Below, piece by piece: positions 7,405 through 14,908 of a stretch of DNA of 15,293 bases (position 1 is its first letter; each line of letters opens with the position of its first letter). The stretch spans positions 1 through 15,293 of the forward strand of contig CAYSPM010000057.1 of the NCBI GenBank assembly GCA_964432925.1, in the 5' to 3' direction. The position numbers were made by a program, and so were the translations under genes. The notes under the pieces are model-generated. The model worked only from the letters and a program-made list of their open reading frames with translations. It was not told where the DNA came from and made no database searches. Source of the DNA: CAYNTC01 sp964432925. Its GTDB lineage: Bacteria > Planctomycetota > Phycisphaerae > Sedimentisphaerales > Anaerobacaceae.

Positions 7405-8505
7405 CTACAACCACTTTTTTCTTCTAAAATAGAACAACATGATGACCGCGACGGTTGCCATGACTGCCCAAACACATGCGTAGCCCCATCGCCACTTTAA
7501 CTCCGGCATGTTCTCGAAGTTCATTCCATAGATGCCTGCAACAAAAGTAAGTGGTATGAAAAGCGTTGCAATAATTGTGAGTACTTTCATAACGGCGTTC
7601 ATTTTATTGCTGATACTCGAAAGGTAGATGTCAAGCATTCCTGATACCATGTCACGGGAGCTTTCTATGGTATCAATTATCTGTATTGTGTGGTCATATA
7701 CATCCCGCAGGTAGATGCCGGTTGACTCGTCTATAAGCTGCGAGTCAGCCCTTTGCAGCCCGCTTATGACCTCCCGTAGCGGCCAGACCGATTTGCGCAG
7801 AAAGATCATTTCTCTTTTGAGTGAGTGGATTTGCTGGGGTGTTTTTTCTCCTGGGTCAGTTACCAGTTGTTCTTCCATAGACTCGATTTTTTCGCCAAGC
7901 TTTTCCAGGACTGCAAAGTAGCTGTCCACGATGGCGTCCATCAGGGTATACGCCAGATAGTCGGCTCCCATTTTGCGGATGCGTCCCTTGGCATTTCTGA
8001 TTCTGTCCCTTATGATTTCGAAAACGTCTCCGACCCGCTCCTGAAAAGAAATCAGAAAATTATTACCCAAAACAAGGCTTACCTGCTCAGCTTCGACCAT
8101 CTGCTTTTCGTCGTTGTAGCTGAGCATTTTCAGTACGATAAACAAATAATTGTCGAAGTCCTCGAGCTTGGGACGCTGGTCTGTGTTGAGGATATCTTCA
8201 AGAATGAGCGGGTGCAGATCGAATTGCTTGCCGAGCTTCTCGATAAGTACAATATCGTGGATGCCATCGATGTTAATCCAGGTAACCGTTTTGGTATCTT
8301 TGAACTTGAAGCATTCTTCGATGTTTGCAACTTGTTTTTCTTCGAAATTCTGCTCATCGTAGTCGATGTAAGTAATCCGAACAGCATCTATCTTCTTTTC
8401 ACCGATGTGTACCAGCGTCCCAGGCGGCATACCAGCCTTTTTCGAGCGCCTTTTGGTGAATCTTGGTTTATACGGATTTAATTTGATTTTGTGTTTCGCT
8501 CGCAT
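7405..8505 (-). CDS. corA: CorA-type magnesium/cobalt channel
   Basis: The 366-residue protein is a full-length CorA. A large N-terminal cytoplasmic domain includes WINIDGIHD and HPLILEDILNTDQRPKLEDF, which is highly typical. Long stalk helices follow (about 200-300). The first membrane helix (about 304-325) ends in the signature YGMNF (326-330), the periplasmic loop has MPEL, the second helix spans about 342-360, and a basic RRKKWL tail ends the protein. It forms a homopentameric Mg2+ (also Co2+/Ni2+) channel in the inner membrane. The Shine-Dalgarno AGGAAAG lies six bases before the ATG. It sits between the LapA-like gene (gap 53) and the RCK_C gene (gap 44), in a group of ion-transport genes. 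Confidence 0.96.
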   Translation of the reverse strand: MRAKHKIKLNPYKPRFTKRRSKKAGMPPGTLVHIGEKKIDAVRITYIDYDEQNFEEKQVANIEECFKFKDTKTVTWINIDGIHDIVLIEKLGKQFDLHPLILEDILNTDQRPKLEDFDNYLFIVLKMLSYNDEKQMVEAEQVSLVLGNNFLISFQERVGDVFEIIRDRIRNAKGRIRKMGADYLAYTLMDAIVDSYFAVLEKLGEKIESMEEQLVTDPGEKTPQQIHSLKREMIFLRKSVWPLREVISGLQRADSQLIDESTGIYLRDVYDHTIQIIDTIESSRDMVSGMLDIYLSSISNKMNAVMKVLTIIATLFIPLTFVAGIYGMNFENMPELKWRWGYACVWAVMATVAVIMLFYFRRKKWL

Positions 8506-8558
8506 TGATCACTTTCCTAATCAAGGCTGAACTATTTGTTGAGTCTGATGTTTTCAGA

Positions 8559-8777
8559 TCAAGCGTTTTTAGGTTTGCCGGATTTTCTCAGGATGATGCT
8601 CGTTGTGATAAGACCAGCGATAAATCCCATAAGGAATGTCAATAGCAGAAGCAGAGCCCTTGGCATCGTTACCGACATAAAGAGAAACCTTGTCTGAACT
8701 GCCTCTGTGTTCTGCAGGAATACGATCAACGCCAAAACTGAAATAATAACTATAAGAATAATCTTGACCTTTTTCAT
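8559..8777 (-). CDS. LapA-domain (DUF1049) small membrane protein
   Basis: This 72-residue protein has two membrane helices (about 4-23 and 39-63), the conserved FLQNTEAV-F motif between them, and a short basic tail (RKSGKPKNA), matching the LapA/DUF1049 family. E. coli LapA acts with LapB in control of lipopolysaccharide synthesis; standalone members elsewhere have no settled role. An ATG at 8789 would add MRSG, but GAGGTCAGGT just before the ATG at 8777 looks like a ribosome-binding site, so 8777 is preferred. It lies 53 bases after the MFS gene and 53 before corA. Confidence 0.8.
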   Translation of the reverse strand: MKKVKIILIVIISVLALIVFLQNTEAVQTRFLFMSVTMPRALLLLLTFLMGFIAGLITTSIILRKSGKPKNA

Positions 8778-8830
8778 ACCTGACCTCATCTTTACTGATT
8801 GAGTTTGAATGGTTCTGATTCTATCAGGAG

Positions 8831-10387
8831 TTATTCGTTCTGTCTTTCTTTTTCAGGTTCGTCTTGTGAGGTTTTATTTTCCTGCTTACTAACCACATGA
8901 TGGTTTGCTTTTGTAGTTTTACCTTTCAGATTTTTCACGGTTGCAAATGGAAAGCTTATCATTTGGCGCAGCCCACCGATGGATGAGACATTTCGGACTT
9001 GACCTGTTACCTCTGCAAAGAGTTCATTCATAACGATCTTTTCTTCGACCTCTCCGGTTTCCTTAACCATGGCTAACCGATGCAGAGAATATAGCCCGAT
9101 CAAGAATGCCAATGCAAAGAAGAAATCCCACTGTTGCAAATTTAAGGTCAGTAGACTGAATTCACCTCCCGGACTTGTATACTTGAGCGTCCAGGCTAAT
9201 TCCCGGCCTGCGAAGAAATCTGCGAATTTGCCGCCTAAGATGGGCGCTATTCCAGCAGCGAACGAATTTACAATGGTATTAGTTGCAAGATAAGCAGTGG
9301 CTTGTCCCTGTGGTGCCAATTTTAGGCCAATATTGCCCGATGCCAGTGAGACGCCGGCTGAAGCAAGACCCATCACCATGTGAATTACGATAAGTATTGG
9401 TATTGTTAAGAAGTATTTCTCAGGCATTGTGGTGAATGTCCAGGCTAAAATCGCTAATATGAACAAGGGTCCACAGATAGCAAGGACGGACTTATTGCTG
9501 AAACGGTCCGTGTACCTGCCCCAGATTTTAAGAAATGCAAAGTTCATTACCTGGCTAACTATCGAAAGAGCTATGATAAACGACATACTCAAGCCTAATC
9601 TTTTAAGCATATAAACCATAAAGAAAGGCCCGGCCAAATTCACTGCAAAATTCCAAGAGCTCATAAATGCAATGAGCTTTCGGAAGTTCTCATCTTTGAA
9701 GGGTTGACCAAGAAGTTTTATAATACCCGTTTTCTCTTCAGGCTTGGGCATACGTTTTTCCGGTGTTCGAGCGAGAAAGTAAAGCCCGAGAGCCCCGGCT
9801 GCAAAACCTACAAGGAACAAGACGGAGTACCCTTGTACTTCATAACTGGGCAGCAATTTTTTCCATAGGTCCAAATAAGCCGCGGCGCCTATACTCAGAG
9901 CAATCCCAACGCCCGTGGCTATTCTCATGCGTTTCGAGAAGAAAGAGCCAAGCAGGTTCTGAGGTATCAGGTCTCGCATCCAAGAGTTCCAGCTACAGCC
10001 TGAAACTGCTCCGAATGCAGATGCAGCTATCATCGATATCAACAACACTGCCAGCCCTATTTTGGCCCCGAACAAAAAAGGAATCAGAGCAATTAGTAGC
10101 CAGCACAGTCTGCTCAAACCGGCTGCTACAACAACGATTGCTCGTCTATTGCGTATTTTTTCAACTAGAAATATCGATGGCAATTGAAGAAGTTGAGCTA
10201 ACGGCCCAATGGCCGCCAGAAGACCAATTACCAGATTAGAAGCGCCGAGTTTTATGGCAAAAGCTACCAGAAAGGCTCCGCCGGTCAGTATCCCCATGGC
10301 CTGAGATGCTATCCCGTCCTTAATGACGTAGCCAAGCCCCGACTGAATCTGCTCTTCCGTCAGATGTTCTTCTGTTTTGAGCCACAT
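8831..10387 (-). CDS. Major facilitator superfamily (MFS) transporter
   Basis: The 518-residue protein has about twelve hydrophobic helices in two halves separated by a basic linker (ARTPEKRMPKPEEKTG). MFS-like features include the loop VEKIRNRRAIVVVAAGLSR after helix 2 and the corresponding IWGRYTDRFSNKSVLAICGP in the second half, where the GRYTDR element is a variant of the MFS loop motif. A charged C-terminal tail of roughly 60 residues is cytoplasmic. The reading frame stays open to a GTG at 10435, but the ATG at 10387 has a strong Shine-Dalgarno (AAAGGAGA, eight bases upstream) and gives a normal N-terminus (MWLKTEEHLTEEQ), so it is chosen. The substrate is unknown. It is the first gene of the probable MFS-LapA-CorA-RCK_C-UPF0316 run. 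Confidence 0.88.
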   Translation of the reverse strand: MWLKTEEHLTEEQIQSGLGYVIKDGIASQAMGILTGGAFLVAFAIKLGASNLVIGLLAAIGPLAQLLQLPSIFLVEKIRNRRAIVVVAAGLSRLCWLLIALIPFLFGAKIGLAVLLISMIAASAFGAVSGCSWNSWMRDLIPQNLLGSFFSKRMRIATGVGIALSIGAAAYLDLWKKLLPSYEVQGYSVLFLVGFAAGALGLYFLARTPEKRMPKPEEKTGIIKLLGQPFKDENFRKLIAFMSSWNFAVNLAGPFFMVYMLKRLGLSMSFIIALSIVSQVMNFAFLKIWGRYTDRFSNKSVLAICGPLFILAILAWTFTTMPEKYFLTIPILIVIHMVMGLASAGVSLASGNIGLKLAPQGQATAYLATNTIVNSFAAGIAPILGGKFADFFAGRELAWTLKYTSPGGEFSLLTLNLQQWDFFFALAFLIGLYSLHRLAMVKETGEVEEKIVMNELFAEVTGQVRNVSSIGGLRQMISFPFATVKNLKGKTTKANHHVVSKQENKTSQDEPEKERQNE

Positions 10388-10470
10388 AACTAAGATCTCC
10401 TTTCCTTCAGATATGCAGCCGTGTTTTTCCCACACAGACGAGAAAATATCAGAGTGTTTTTTAACTCTTT

Positions 10471-10479
10471 ATTTTACCA
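10471..10479 (-). promoter_or_regulatory. Possible extended -10 promoter for the MFS gene
   Basis: On the minus strand TGGTAAAAT matches an extended -10 element (TG-N-TAAAAT) about 85 bases before the MFS start codon, just past the polyamine-operon terminator. No good -35 box is seen, so this is tentative. Confidence 0.25.
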
Positions 10480-10510
10480 GAGCAGTCTATGCTGCGCTGG
10501 GCTGACTATT

Positions 10511-10542
10511 AAAAAAAGGTTAATCCAAGAAGATTACAACCT
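10511..10542 (-). terminator. Intrinsic terminator of the polyamine operon
   Basis: On the minus strand AGGTT-gt-AATC pairs with GATTAACCT (nine pairs, 2-base bulge, 6-base loop) and is followed at once by seven T residues. It lies about 32 bases past the stop codon of the deoxyhypusine synthase homologue, so it separates the polyamine operon from the MFS gene. Confidence 0.75.
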
Positions 10543-10574
10543 GATATTCTTTGCGCCAATGTTTGGGCCTATTG

Positions 10575-11588
10575 CTAAAAAATCTTGCTCCATTGCCTGC
10601 TTTGACGACTCTGCCAGTTGCGCCTGTGGTAGACATAACTTGCTACCAAAGGCAAAACACTGCTAACCTCTGCATAGACCATCTGCTCGTAATCGGTGTC
10701 TACTTTACCCCATGAAGATGCTTCCTTGAGCGTAGAGCCCGAACAGGCCCCATCCCTGGCGTCCGCAACGGTAATCTGGACAGCGTATTTGTGCATTGGG
10801 ACAGGCTTTCCCAGGACTTCTGCGCAAACAACCGTATCTTGCGCAAAGTTCTTGGGTACTCCGCCACCTATGATAAATAAACCAGAAACCGGAGACTTGA
10901 TTTTTATCTCTGTCAGTTCTCTGAAATCCTTAACACAGTCTATACTGACATGATTTTCCATGTTCTCGACCTGATGCTTTACTAAGCCAAATCCTGCGCT
11001 TGAATCTGAAAAAGCAGGGCAAAAAATCGGTACATCGTTTTCATACGCCACCTGCACCAACGAGTCCTTTTTCTTAGCGTTATCAACGAGATATTTGCCC
11101 ATTTCTCTTACAAACTGACGTGATGAATACGGCCTTTTGTCAAGTGAATCTGCAATCTCTCGAATTGTATTGTCGCAGATCTGTAATTGCTCTTCATCGA
11201 TAAAGGTGTCATATATTCGATCGATGTACAACTGCCTTAATGTTTTATCATCTACATAGGGACTGCCCTTATAATGTCTGAAACCCAGCGCCTCAAAGAA
11301 ATCCATATCAACGATCGTAGCTCCGGTGGCGACAACAACGTCCACCATGTTGCACTTAACCATATCTGCATATATCTGCATACATCCTGCTGCACTTGTA
11401 CTGCCTGCTATACAAAGAATAATTGTGCAATCCTCGTCGTTTATCATCGTGTTGAGGATATCTGCGGCTCTGGCAGTGTCCCTGGCGGTGAAAGACATGT
11501 CTTTCATCCCTTCGATAATTGCCGTGGAGTCGAACGATTTTATGTCAATATGCTCAACGGGTTCTTTCAGAAAGTCGTTCTTTTGCAT
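10575..11588 (-). CDS. Deoxyhypusine synthase-family protein (probable homospermidine synthase-like)
   Basis: The 337-residue protein aligns with deoxyhypusine synthase along its length. The NAD-binding region includes CIAGSTSAAG (59-68), VVVATGATIVDMDF (85-98) and VPIFCPAFSDSSAGF (186-200). FIIGGGVPKNF (238-248) and EASSWGKV (289-296) follow; Lys295 corresponds to the active-site lysine of the human enzyme (Lys329, from memory). The pocket residues His288 and Asp316 of the human enzyme appear to be Asn247 and Cys282 here. Bacteria lack eIF5A. A cyanobacterial homologue (SpeY of Anabaena) is required for homospermidine synthesis, so transfer of an aminobutyl group to putrescine is the likely reaction. 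The Shine-Dalgarno AGAGG lies inside the end of speB and the genes are two bases apart, so translation is coupled. It is the last gene of the operon. Confidence 0.87.
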   Translation of the reverse strand: MQKNDFLKEPVEHIDIKSFDSTAIIEGMKDMSFTARDTARAADILNTMINDEDCTIILCIAGSTSAAGCMQIYADMVKCNMVDVVVATGATIVDMDFFEALGFRHYKGSPYVDDKTLRQLYIDRIYDTFIDEEQLQICDNTIREIADSLDKRPYSSRQFVREMGKYLVDNAKKKDSLVQVAYENDVPIFCPAFSDSSAGFGLVKHQVENMENHVSIDCVKDFRELTEIKIKSPVSGLFIIGGGVPKNFAQDTVVCAEVLGKPVPMHKYAVQITVADARDGACSGSTLKEASSWGKVDTDYEQMVYAEVSSVLPLVASYVYHRRNWQSRQSRQWSKIF

Positions 11589-11590
11589 AC

Positions 11591-12445
11591 TTAGCCTCTG
11601 AACTTATAGCTCAACAGCTTATATATAAGTTTTGCCGCGAGAAAATCAGGGGCCTTATTATTTTCATTTGGGCAAAGCTCTACAACGTCAAAGCCTACAA
11701 CGTCTCTTTGCTCAAAGACTGCTCTGAGCAAGCCGAGAGCCTCATACCACAGTAGCCCGCCAGGCTCGGGCGTTCCTGTCGAAGGCATTATAGAGGGGTC
11801 AAAAACATCCAGATCGATAGTAACGTAAACCTTTTTCGACAGTTTGTCGACGACTCTTCTTATCCAGTTCGTTTGACCGCAAACATCCTTGGCGAAAAAG
11901 ATTTTTGCAGGCTCAAGATATCTTTTCTCAGAAGCGTCCATACTTCTTATACCTACCTGAATAACAGGACACAATTCTCTAACCCTTGCCATCACGCAGG
12001 CATGATTGTATTTTGAGCCGTTGTACTCGTCCCTCAAATCGGCGTGGGCATCGAGCTGTAGGACCGTTATTGTCTGATTCTTTTCAGTCTGTGCCCTTAT
12101 AGCACCGATGCTGACCGAATGTTCTCCGCCGAGAACTACCGTGAATTTAGCTTTGTCAAGATAGTGCCGGACTTTCTGCTGAACCGCTTTAATCATATCT
12201 TGCGGTGACGGCTCGAATTGTACTGCTTTATCTGTATATATGCCTTTCTTATAGACCTCGCTGTCGGTCTCAATATCGTAAAGCTCTAAATTTGCTGAAG
12301 CTGCTATCATTGCAGCCGGGCCTTTATCCGCACCTTTGATCCATGTACTCGTCTGGTCATAAGGCACAGGTATTATAACGATTTGTGCCCTATCAAGGTG
12401 TGAATACTCCTTCGGTATATCTGCAAAATTGGCTGCGTTTGTCAT
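11591..12445 (-). CDS. speB: Agmatinase (arginase/ureohydrolase family)
   Basis: The 284-residue enzyme hydrolyses agmatine to putrescine and urea. The binuclear Mn2+ ligands are all present: His109 in GGEHS (106-110), Asp132/His134/Asp136 in DAHAD (132-136), and Asp211/Asp213 in DLDVFDP (211-217). PSTGTPEPGG (221-230) and the N-terminal VPYDQTSTWIKGADKGPAAM (27-46) are typical of SpeB rather than arginase. Its place between a pyruvoyl arginine decarboxylase and a deoxyhypusine synthase homologue confirms agmatine as the likely substrate. It follows the decarboxylase by 58 bases and overlaps the regulatory region of the next gene. The bases before the ATG (CACCTCC) are the reverse of a normal ribosome-binding site, so initiation here is probably leaderless-like or coupled. 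Confidence 0.94.
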   Translation of the reverse strand: MTNAANFADIPKEYSHLDRAQIVIIPVPYDQTSTWIKGADKGPAAMIAASANLELYDIETDSEVYKKGIYTDKAVQFEPSPQDMIKAVQQKVRHYLDKAKFTVVLGGEHSVSIGAIRAQTEKNQTITVLQLDAHADLRDEYNGSKYNHACVMARVRELCPVIQVGIRSMDASEKRYLEPAKIFFAKDVCGQTNWIRRVVDKLSKKVYVTIDLDVFDPSIMPSTGTPEPGGLLWYEALGLLRAVFEQRDVVGFDVVELCPNENNKAPDFLAAKLIYKLLSYKFRG

Positions 12446-12503
12446 AATGGAGGTGTTCCCGACAGCATCTCAAAGCAACAAGCTCAGCGGCGCTAAGGAT
12501 TGA

Positions 12504-13076
12504 TCACCTGGAACGAGGCATGGTTTCATCGAACAAGAACATAGCAATCGCCACTGTTGTTGTCCAAAGTTCTTTCTGTCCTCTGGCAGCTTGAGTAATG
12601 TTTGACGTTCTGATTATCATGCCGCTGGATTTATAGACCTGCTCCTTTTCGGACCAGGCTTTGTTGGGATCGACTTCCAGACCCAGAGTCGTTCCCAGCA
12701 TCCCTGCTGCTAAGTCTTCAGCCAGATCTGCCGCCTCTCGTTGATTCATTCCATGACTATGTACTTCGCTTAAATAGCCCCATTTATTGCCATCTTTGGG
12801 GACTGCGATTCCAACCGAGGATGCGACTAATCTGCCGTACTCATTCGTGTCGGCTCGTGCCATTACGCAGTAACATATTTCTCCAGGGGTCAATTGTTGC
12901 AGTCCTTTTTCTCTGCTGATTACTTTGCATCCAGGCGGTAAAATTGAGGACACTTGAACCAGATTCTGCTGGGCGACACCCGCTTTCCTCAGCGCTTCTT
13001 CGAAGGATTTCAGTTGGTACTTGTGATGGCCAACACCTTTTGTAAGAAATACCTTGGTTGGAACAAAACTGTCCAT
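12504..13076 (-). CDS. pdaD: Pyruvoyl-dependent arginine decarboxylase
   Basis: The roughly 190-residue proenzyme decarboxylates arginine to agmatine. It belongs to the small archaeal-type family that cleaves itself between two serines to make a pyruvoyl group. The site is visible as NLVQVSSILPPG (residues 38-49 from this start), with cleavage expected between Ser43 and Ser44. Other family features are PGEICYCVMAR, VASSVGIAVPKDG and GYLSEVHSHG in the alpha chain. The reading frame is open to a TTG at 13091, with ATGs at 13082 and 13076. GGTGGAG lies six bases before the ATG at 13076, so that start is preferred. First gene of the polyamine operon, under the promoter at 13139-13166. No PLP-type SpeA is present in the window. 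Confidence 0.93.
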   Translation of the reverse strand: MDSFVPTKVFLTKGVGHHKYQLKSFEEALRKAGVAQQNLVQVSSILPPGCKVISREKGLQQLTPGEICYCVMARADTNEYGRLVASSVGIAVPKDGNKWGYLSEVHSHGMNQREAADLAEDLAAGMLGTTLGLEVDPNKAWSEKEQVYKSSGMIIRTSNITQAARGQKELWTTTVAIAMFLFDETMPRSR

Positions 13077-13138
13077 CTCCATCTCCACCAAAACGATGTG
13101 ATTAACAGTATCCGGCCTTGCTTAGGCCCCACGAGCGG

Positions 13139-13166
13139 ATTATATATGCTAGAATATGGTTGACAA
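13139..13166 (-). promoter_or_regulatory. Sigma70-like promoter of the polyamine operon
   Basis: On the minus strand TTGTCA (13161-13166) and TATAAT (13139-13144) are separated by 16 bases, a near-consensus sigma70-type promoter. It starts nine bases past the radical SAM stop codon and predicts transcription from about 13131, some 55 bases before the decarboxylase ATG. The leader contains a small hairpin, GGCCT-aagca-AGGCC, of unknown meaning. Confidence 0.65.
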
Positions 13167-13175
13167 CAGAAATTC

Positions 13176-14387
13176 TCAGAAACGCAGATACTTTTTCGCT
13201 TTCTGAAGTCTTAATCCTACCTTCCCGATATCTTCAATACGCCGTATCAGATTCTTCTTTCGCTGTTGTAGAATCCGCTTGACCGTAATAGGTCCCAGGC
13301 CGGGCACCCGCAGGAGCAGCAATCTCGGTGCACGTTTTACCTCTGCCGGGAAGAACTCAGGATGTTGCATAGCCCAGGCTTCTTTCGGGTCGACAGCGAG
13401 TGACAAGTTGTTATTATTCTCAAAGATGATGTCAGATTCTTTGAAGCCATACTTGCGGAAAAGGAAGTCAACCTGATAAAGGCGGTGCTCGCGCACAAAG
13501 ATGTCTGTTAGACCGTTCTGCCTGATTTGTTCACCAGCTATGGATTCATCACCCAGTCCCTTTTGATAGGCACTGAAGTAAATCCTGTGAATTTTCAATC
13601 TTTCATATAGTCCCCACATATAGTTAACAATCTCTCGATCTTGTTCACCTGCTGCGCCCACGACAAATTGCGTTGTCTGTTTGATCCTTTCATATCTGGT
13701 CCCACGCGCGGTCAATCTGCTGATCAGCTTTATAGGCTCAATTATGTCACGAATATACTTCTTCTTGCACGAGAGTTCCGCTAGATTCTTTTCTCCTGGT
13801 ACTTCGATGTTCAGTGATACCGCGTCACTAAGTGAAATAGCGTCTTCTATCGCCGCATCACTTGCGCCAGGAATGATCTTTAGGTGAATGTATCCTTGAT
13901 ATCCATATTTTCTTCGCAGAATTCTGGCTGTTGCATTGAGTCGATCCATCGTCGCATCAGGTGATCTGAGCAAACCTGAGCTTAAGAATAATCCAAAGAC
14001 TTCTCGTCGATTGTAATAATCCAGAAATGCTCTTGTGGTTTCTTCTGGAGTCAGGGTGCACCTGCGCAGGTCCTGTTGTTCTCTCAGTGGGCAGTATTTG
14101 CAATCGTTGCTACACACATTTGATATTAACGTTTTGAATAATATGCTTTTGCCCCCATTTGGCAGAGTTACCGGATATTTCCATTGGTTCTGACTGCTTC
14201 GTCTACGTCTCTGATCTTTGTCGGAACCACAGGCGCAAGCCAAATCGTATTGAGAATCGGTACTAAGTATCCGAAGTTTCTCATGGGTATCAGGTTTGCA
14301 GATAAGCCCGACCATGACTGCTCTATTTCTTAGCGCCTTTGGGTTGTACTTGCAGGTCAATTGAAGGCGCAGCTCAGAGAACTGCAT
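13176..14387 (-). CDS. Radical SAM/HhH protein, putative DNA modification/repair family
   Basis: The 403-residue protein resembles the putative DNA modification/repair radical SAM family (TIGR03916 type), often linked to a UDG-superfamily partner. The early block EKLRILSTDSQYDLACACGS (36-55) is a family N-terminal signature. CSNDCKYC (92-99) supplies the [4Fe-4S] ligands Cys92, Cys96 and Cys99. GLFLSSGL (about 132-139) is a radical SAM strand. The last 50 residues carry a helix-hairpin-helix element, RVPGLGPITVKRIL (360-373), suggesting DNA binding. The chosen ATG gives the longest frame. The ATG at 14315 (MVGLICKPDTHEKL, 379 residues) fits the family start better; neither has a clear Shine-Dalgarno. 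No UDG-like gene is adjacent: downstream is the polyamine promoter and upstream a small membrane protein. The chemistry performed is unknown. Confidence 0.85.
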   Translation of the reverse strand: MQFSELRLQLTCKYNPKALRNRAVMVGLICKPDTHEKLRILSTDSQYDLACACGSDKDQRRRRSSQNQWKYPVTLPNGGKSILFKTLISNVCSNDCKYCPLREQQDLRRCTLTPEETTRAFLDYYNRREVFGLFLSSGLLRSPDATMDRLNATARILRRKYGYQGYIHLKIIPGASDAAIEDAISLSDAVSLNIEVPGEKNLAELSCKKKYIRDIIEPIKLISRLTARGTRYERIKQTTQFVVGAAGEQDREIVNYMWGLYERLKIHRIYFSAYQKGLGDESIAGEQIRQNGLTDIFVREHRLYQVDFLFRKYGFKESDIIFENNNNLSLAVDPKEAWAMQHPEFFPAEVKRAPRLLLLRVPGLGPITVKRILQQRKKNLIRRIEDIGKVGLRLQKAKKYLRF

Positions 14388-14420
14388 TTATGCTATACAA
14401 TAGTCCTTACCATCCAGGTT

Positions 14421-14717
14421 CTATTGCTGTTGTTGATTTCCTTGCTGCTCAGCCCTTTTTACCACAAAGAAGTAAACTATTGGGCCTACGAAGTATATCC
14501 CAAAGGAAACCAAAATTGCAATAGCCCATATTAGCTTGTCATATTCACCATTCTTTGTGAGTTGGTGGGGGAATTTCGACGGTGGTCGCTTCAGACAGTC
14601 GATCAACATAACGATCGAGAAGATCACTCCTGCAACCGTCAATAGCCATACGAACGCCCCTGCTGCGAAAACGGGCCTTATCGGCCACCAAGGAAATCTA
14701 CATAGTGATTCCATCAT
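14421..14717 (-). CDS. Small two-helix membrane protein (PLDc_N-like)
   Basis: The 98-residue protein has two hydrophobic helices: AAGAFVWLLTVAGVIFSIVM (19-38) and a second at about 57-82. The latter runs YDKLIWAIAIL into GPIVYFFVVKR, the pattern of the PLDc_N (phospholipase D nuclease N-terminal, also sigma-Y antisigma-like) family. It ends in a Gln-rich tail. It has no catalytic domain, so is likely a membrane anchor or regulator. The frame extends to an ATG at 14786, but the tandem ATGs at 14717/14714 have AGGA nine bases upstream and give a normal N-terminus, so 14717 is chosen. It is 33 bases upstream of the radical SAM gene, probably on one transcript. Confidence 0.65.
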   Translation of the reverse strand: MMESLCRFPWWPIRPVFAAGAFVWLLTVAGVIFSIVMLIDCLKRPPSKFPHQLTKNGEYDKLIWAIAILVSFGIYFVGPIVYFFVVKRAEQQGNQQQQ

Positions 14718-14767
14718 TTTGTAGCATCCTGAAATAACCTTTACTGCTTTGCACAATGATAGCCTGT

Positions 14768-14783
14768 ATAGCTTGCAAGCTAT
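14768..14783. repeat. 16-base perfect palindrome, operator candidate
   Basis: ATAGCTTGCAAGCTAT is a perfect palindrome about 50 bases before the preferred start of the small membrane protein gene. TGT on one side and ACA (after one extra base) on the other extend the symmetry. Such a site could bind a dimeric regulator; no regulator gene is in the window. Confidence 0.45.
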
Positions 14784-14908
14784 CACAAGTTGGCATCAAT
14801 CAGCCGAATATCGTAGTGTATTCTACTGTCTGACTTGAGGATTAAAAAGCTTAAAATCCATGCATTTAATCTGTGAAAGTCATCGCCAGTAGTCCTGCTA
14901 ATGCGTTG

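Noticed and set aside
7825..8481. Plus-strand open frame of 218 codons opposite corA
   Set aside because: It lies entirely antisense to a clear corA gene, shows no family motif, and its hydrophobic composition mirrors corA codons.
9763..10239. Plus-strand open frame of 158 codons opposite the MFS gene
   Set aside because: Shadow of the transporter codons; no recognisable protein features.
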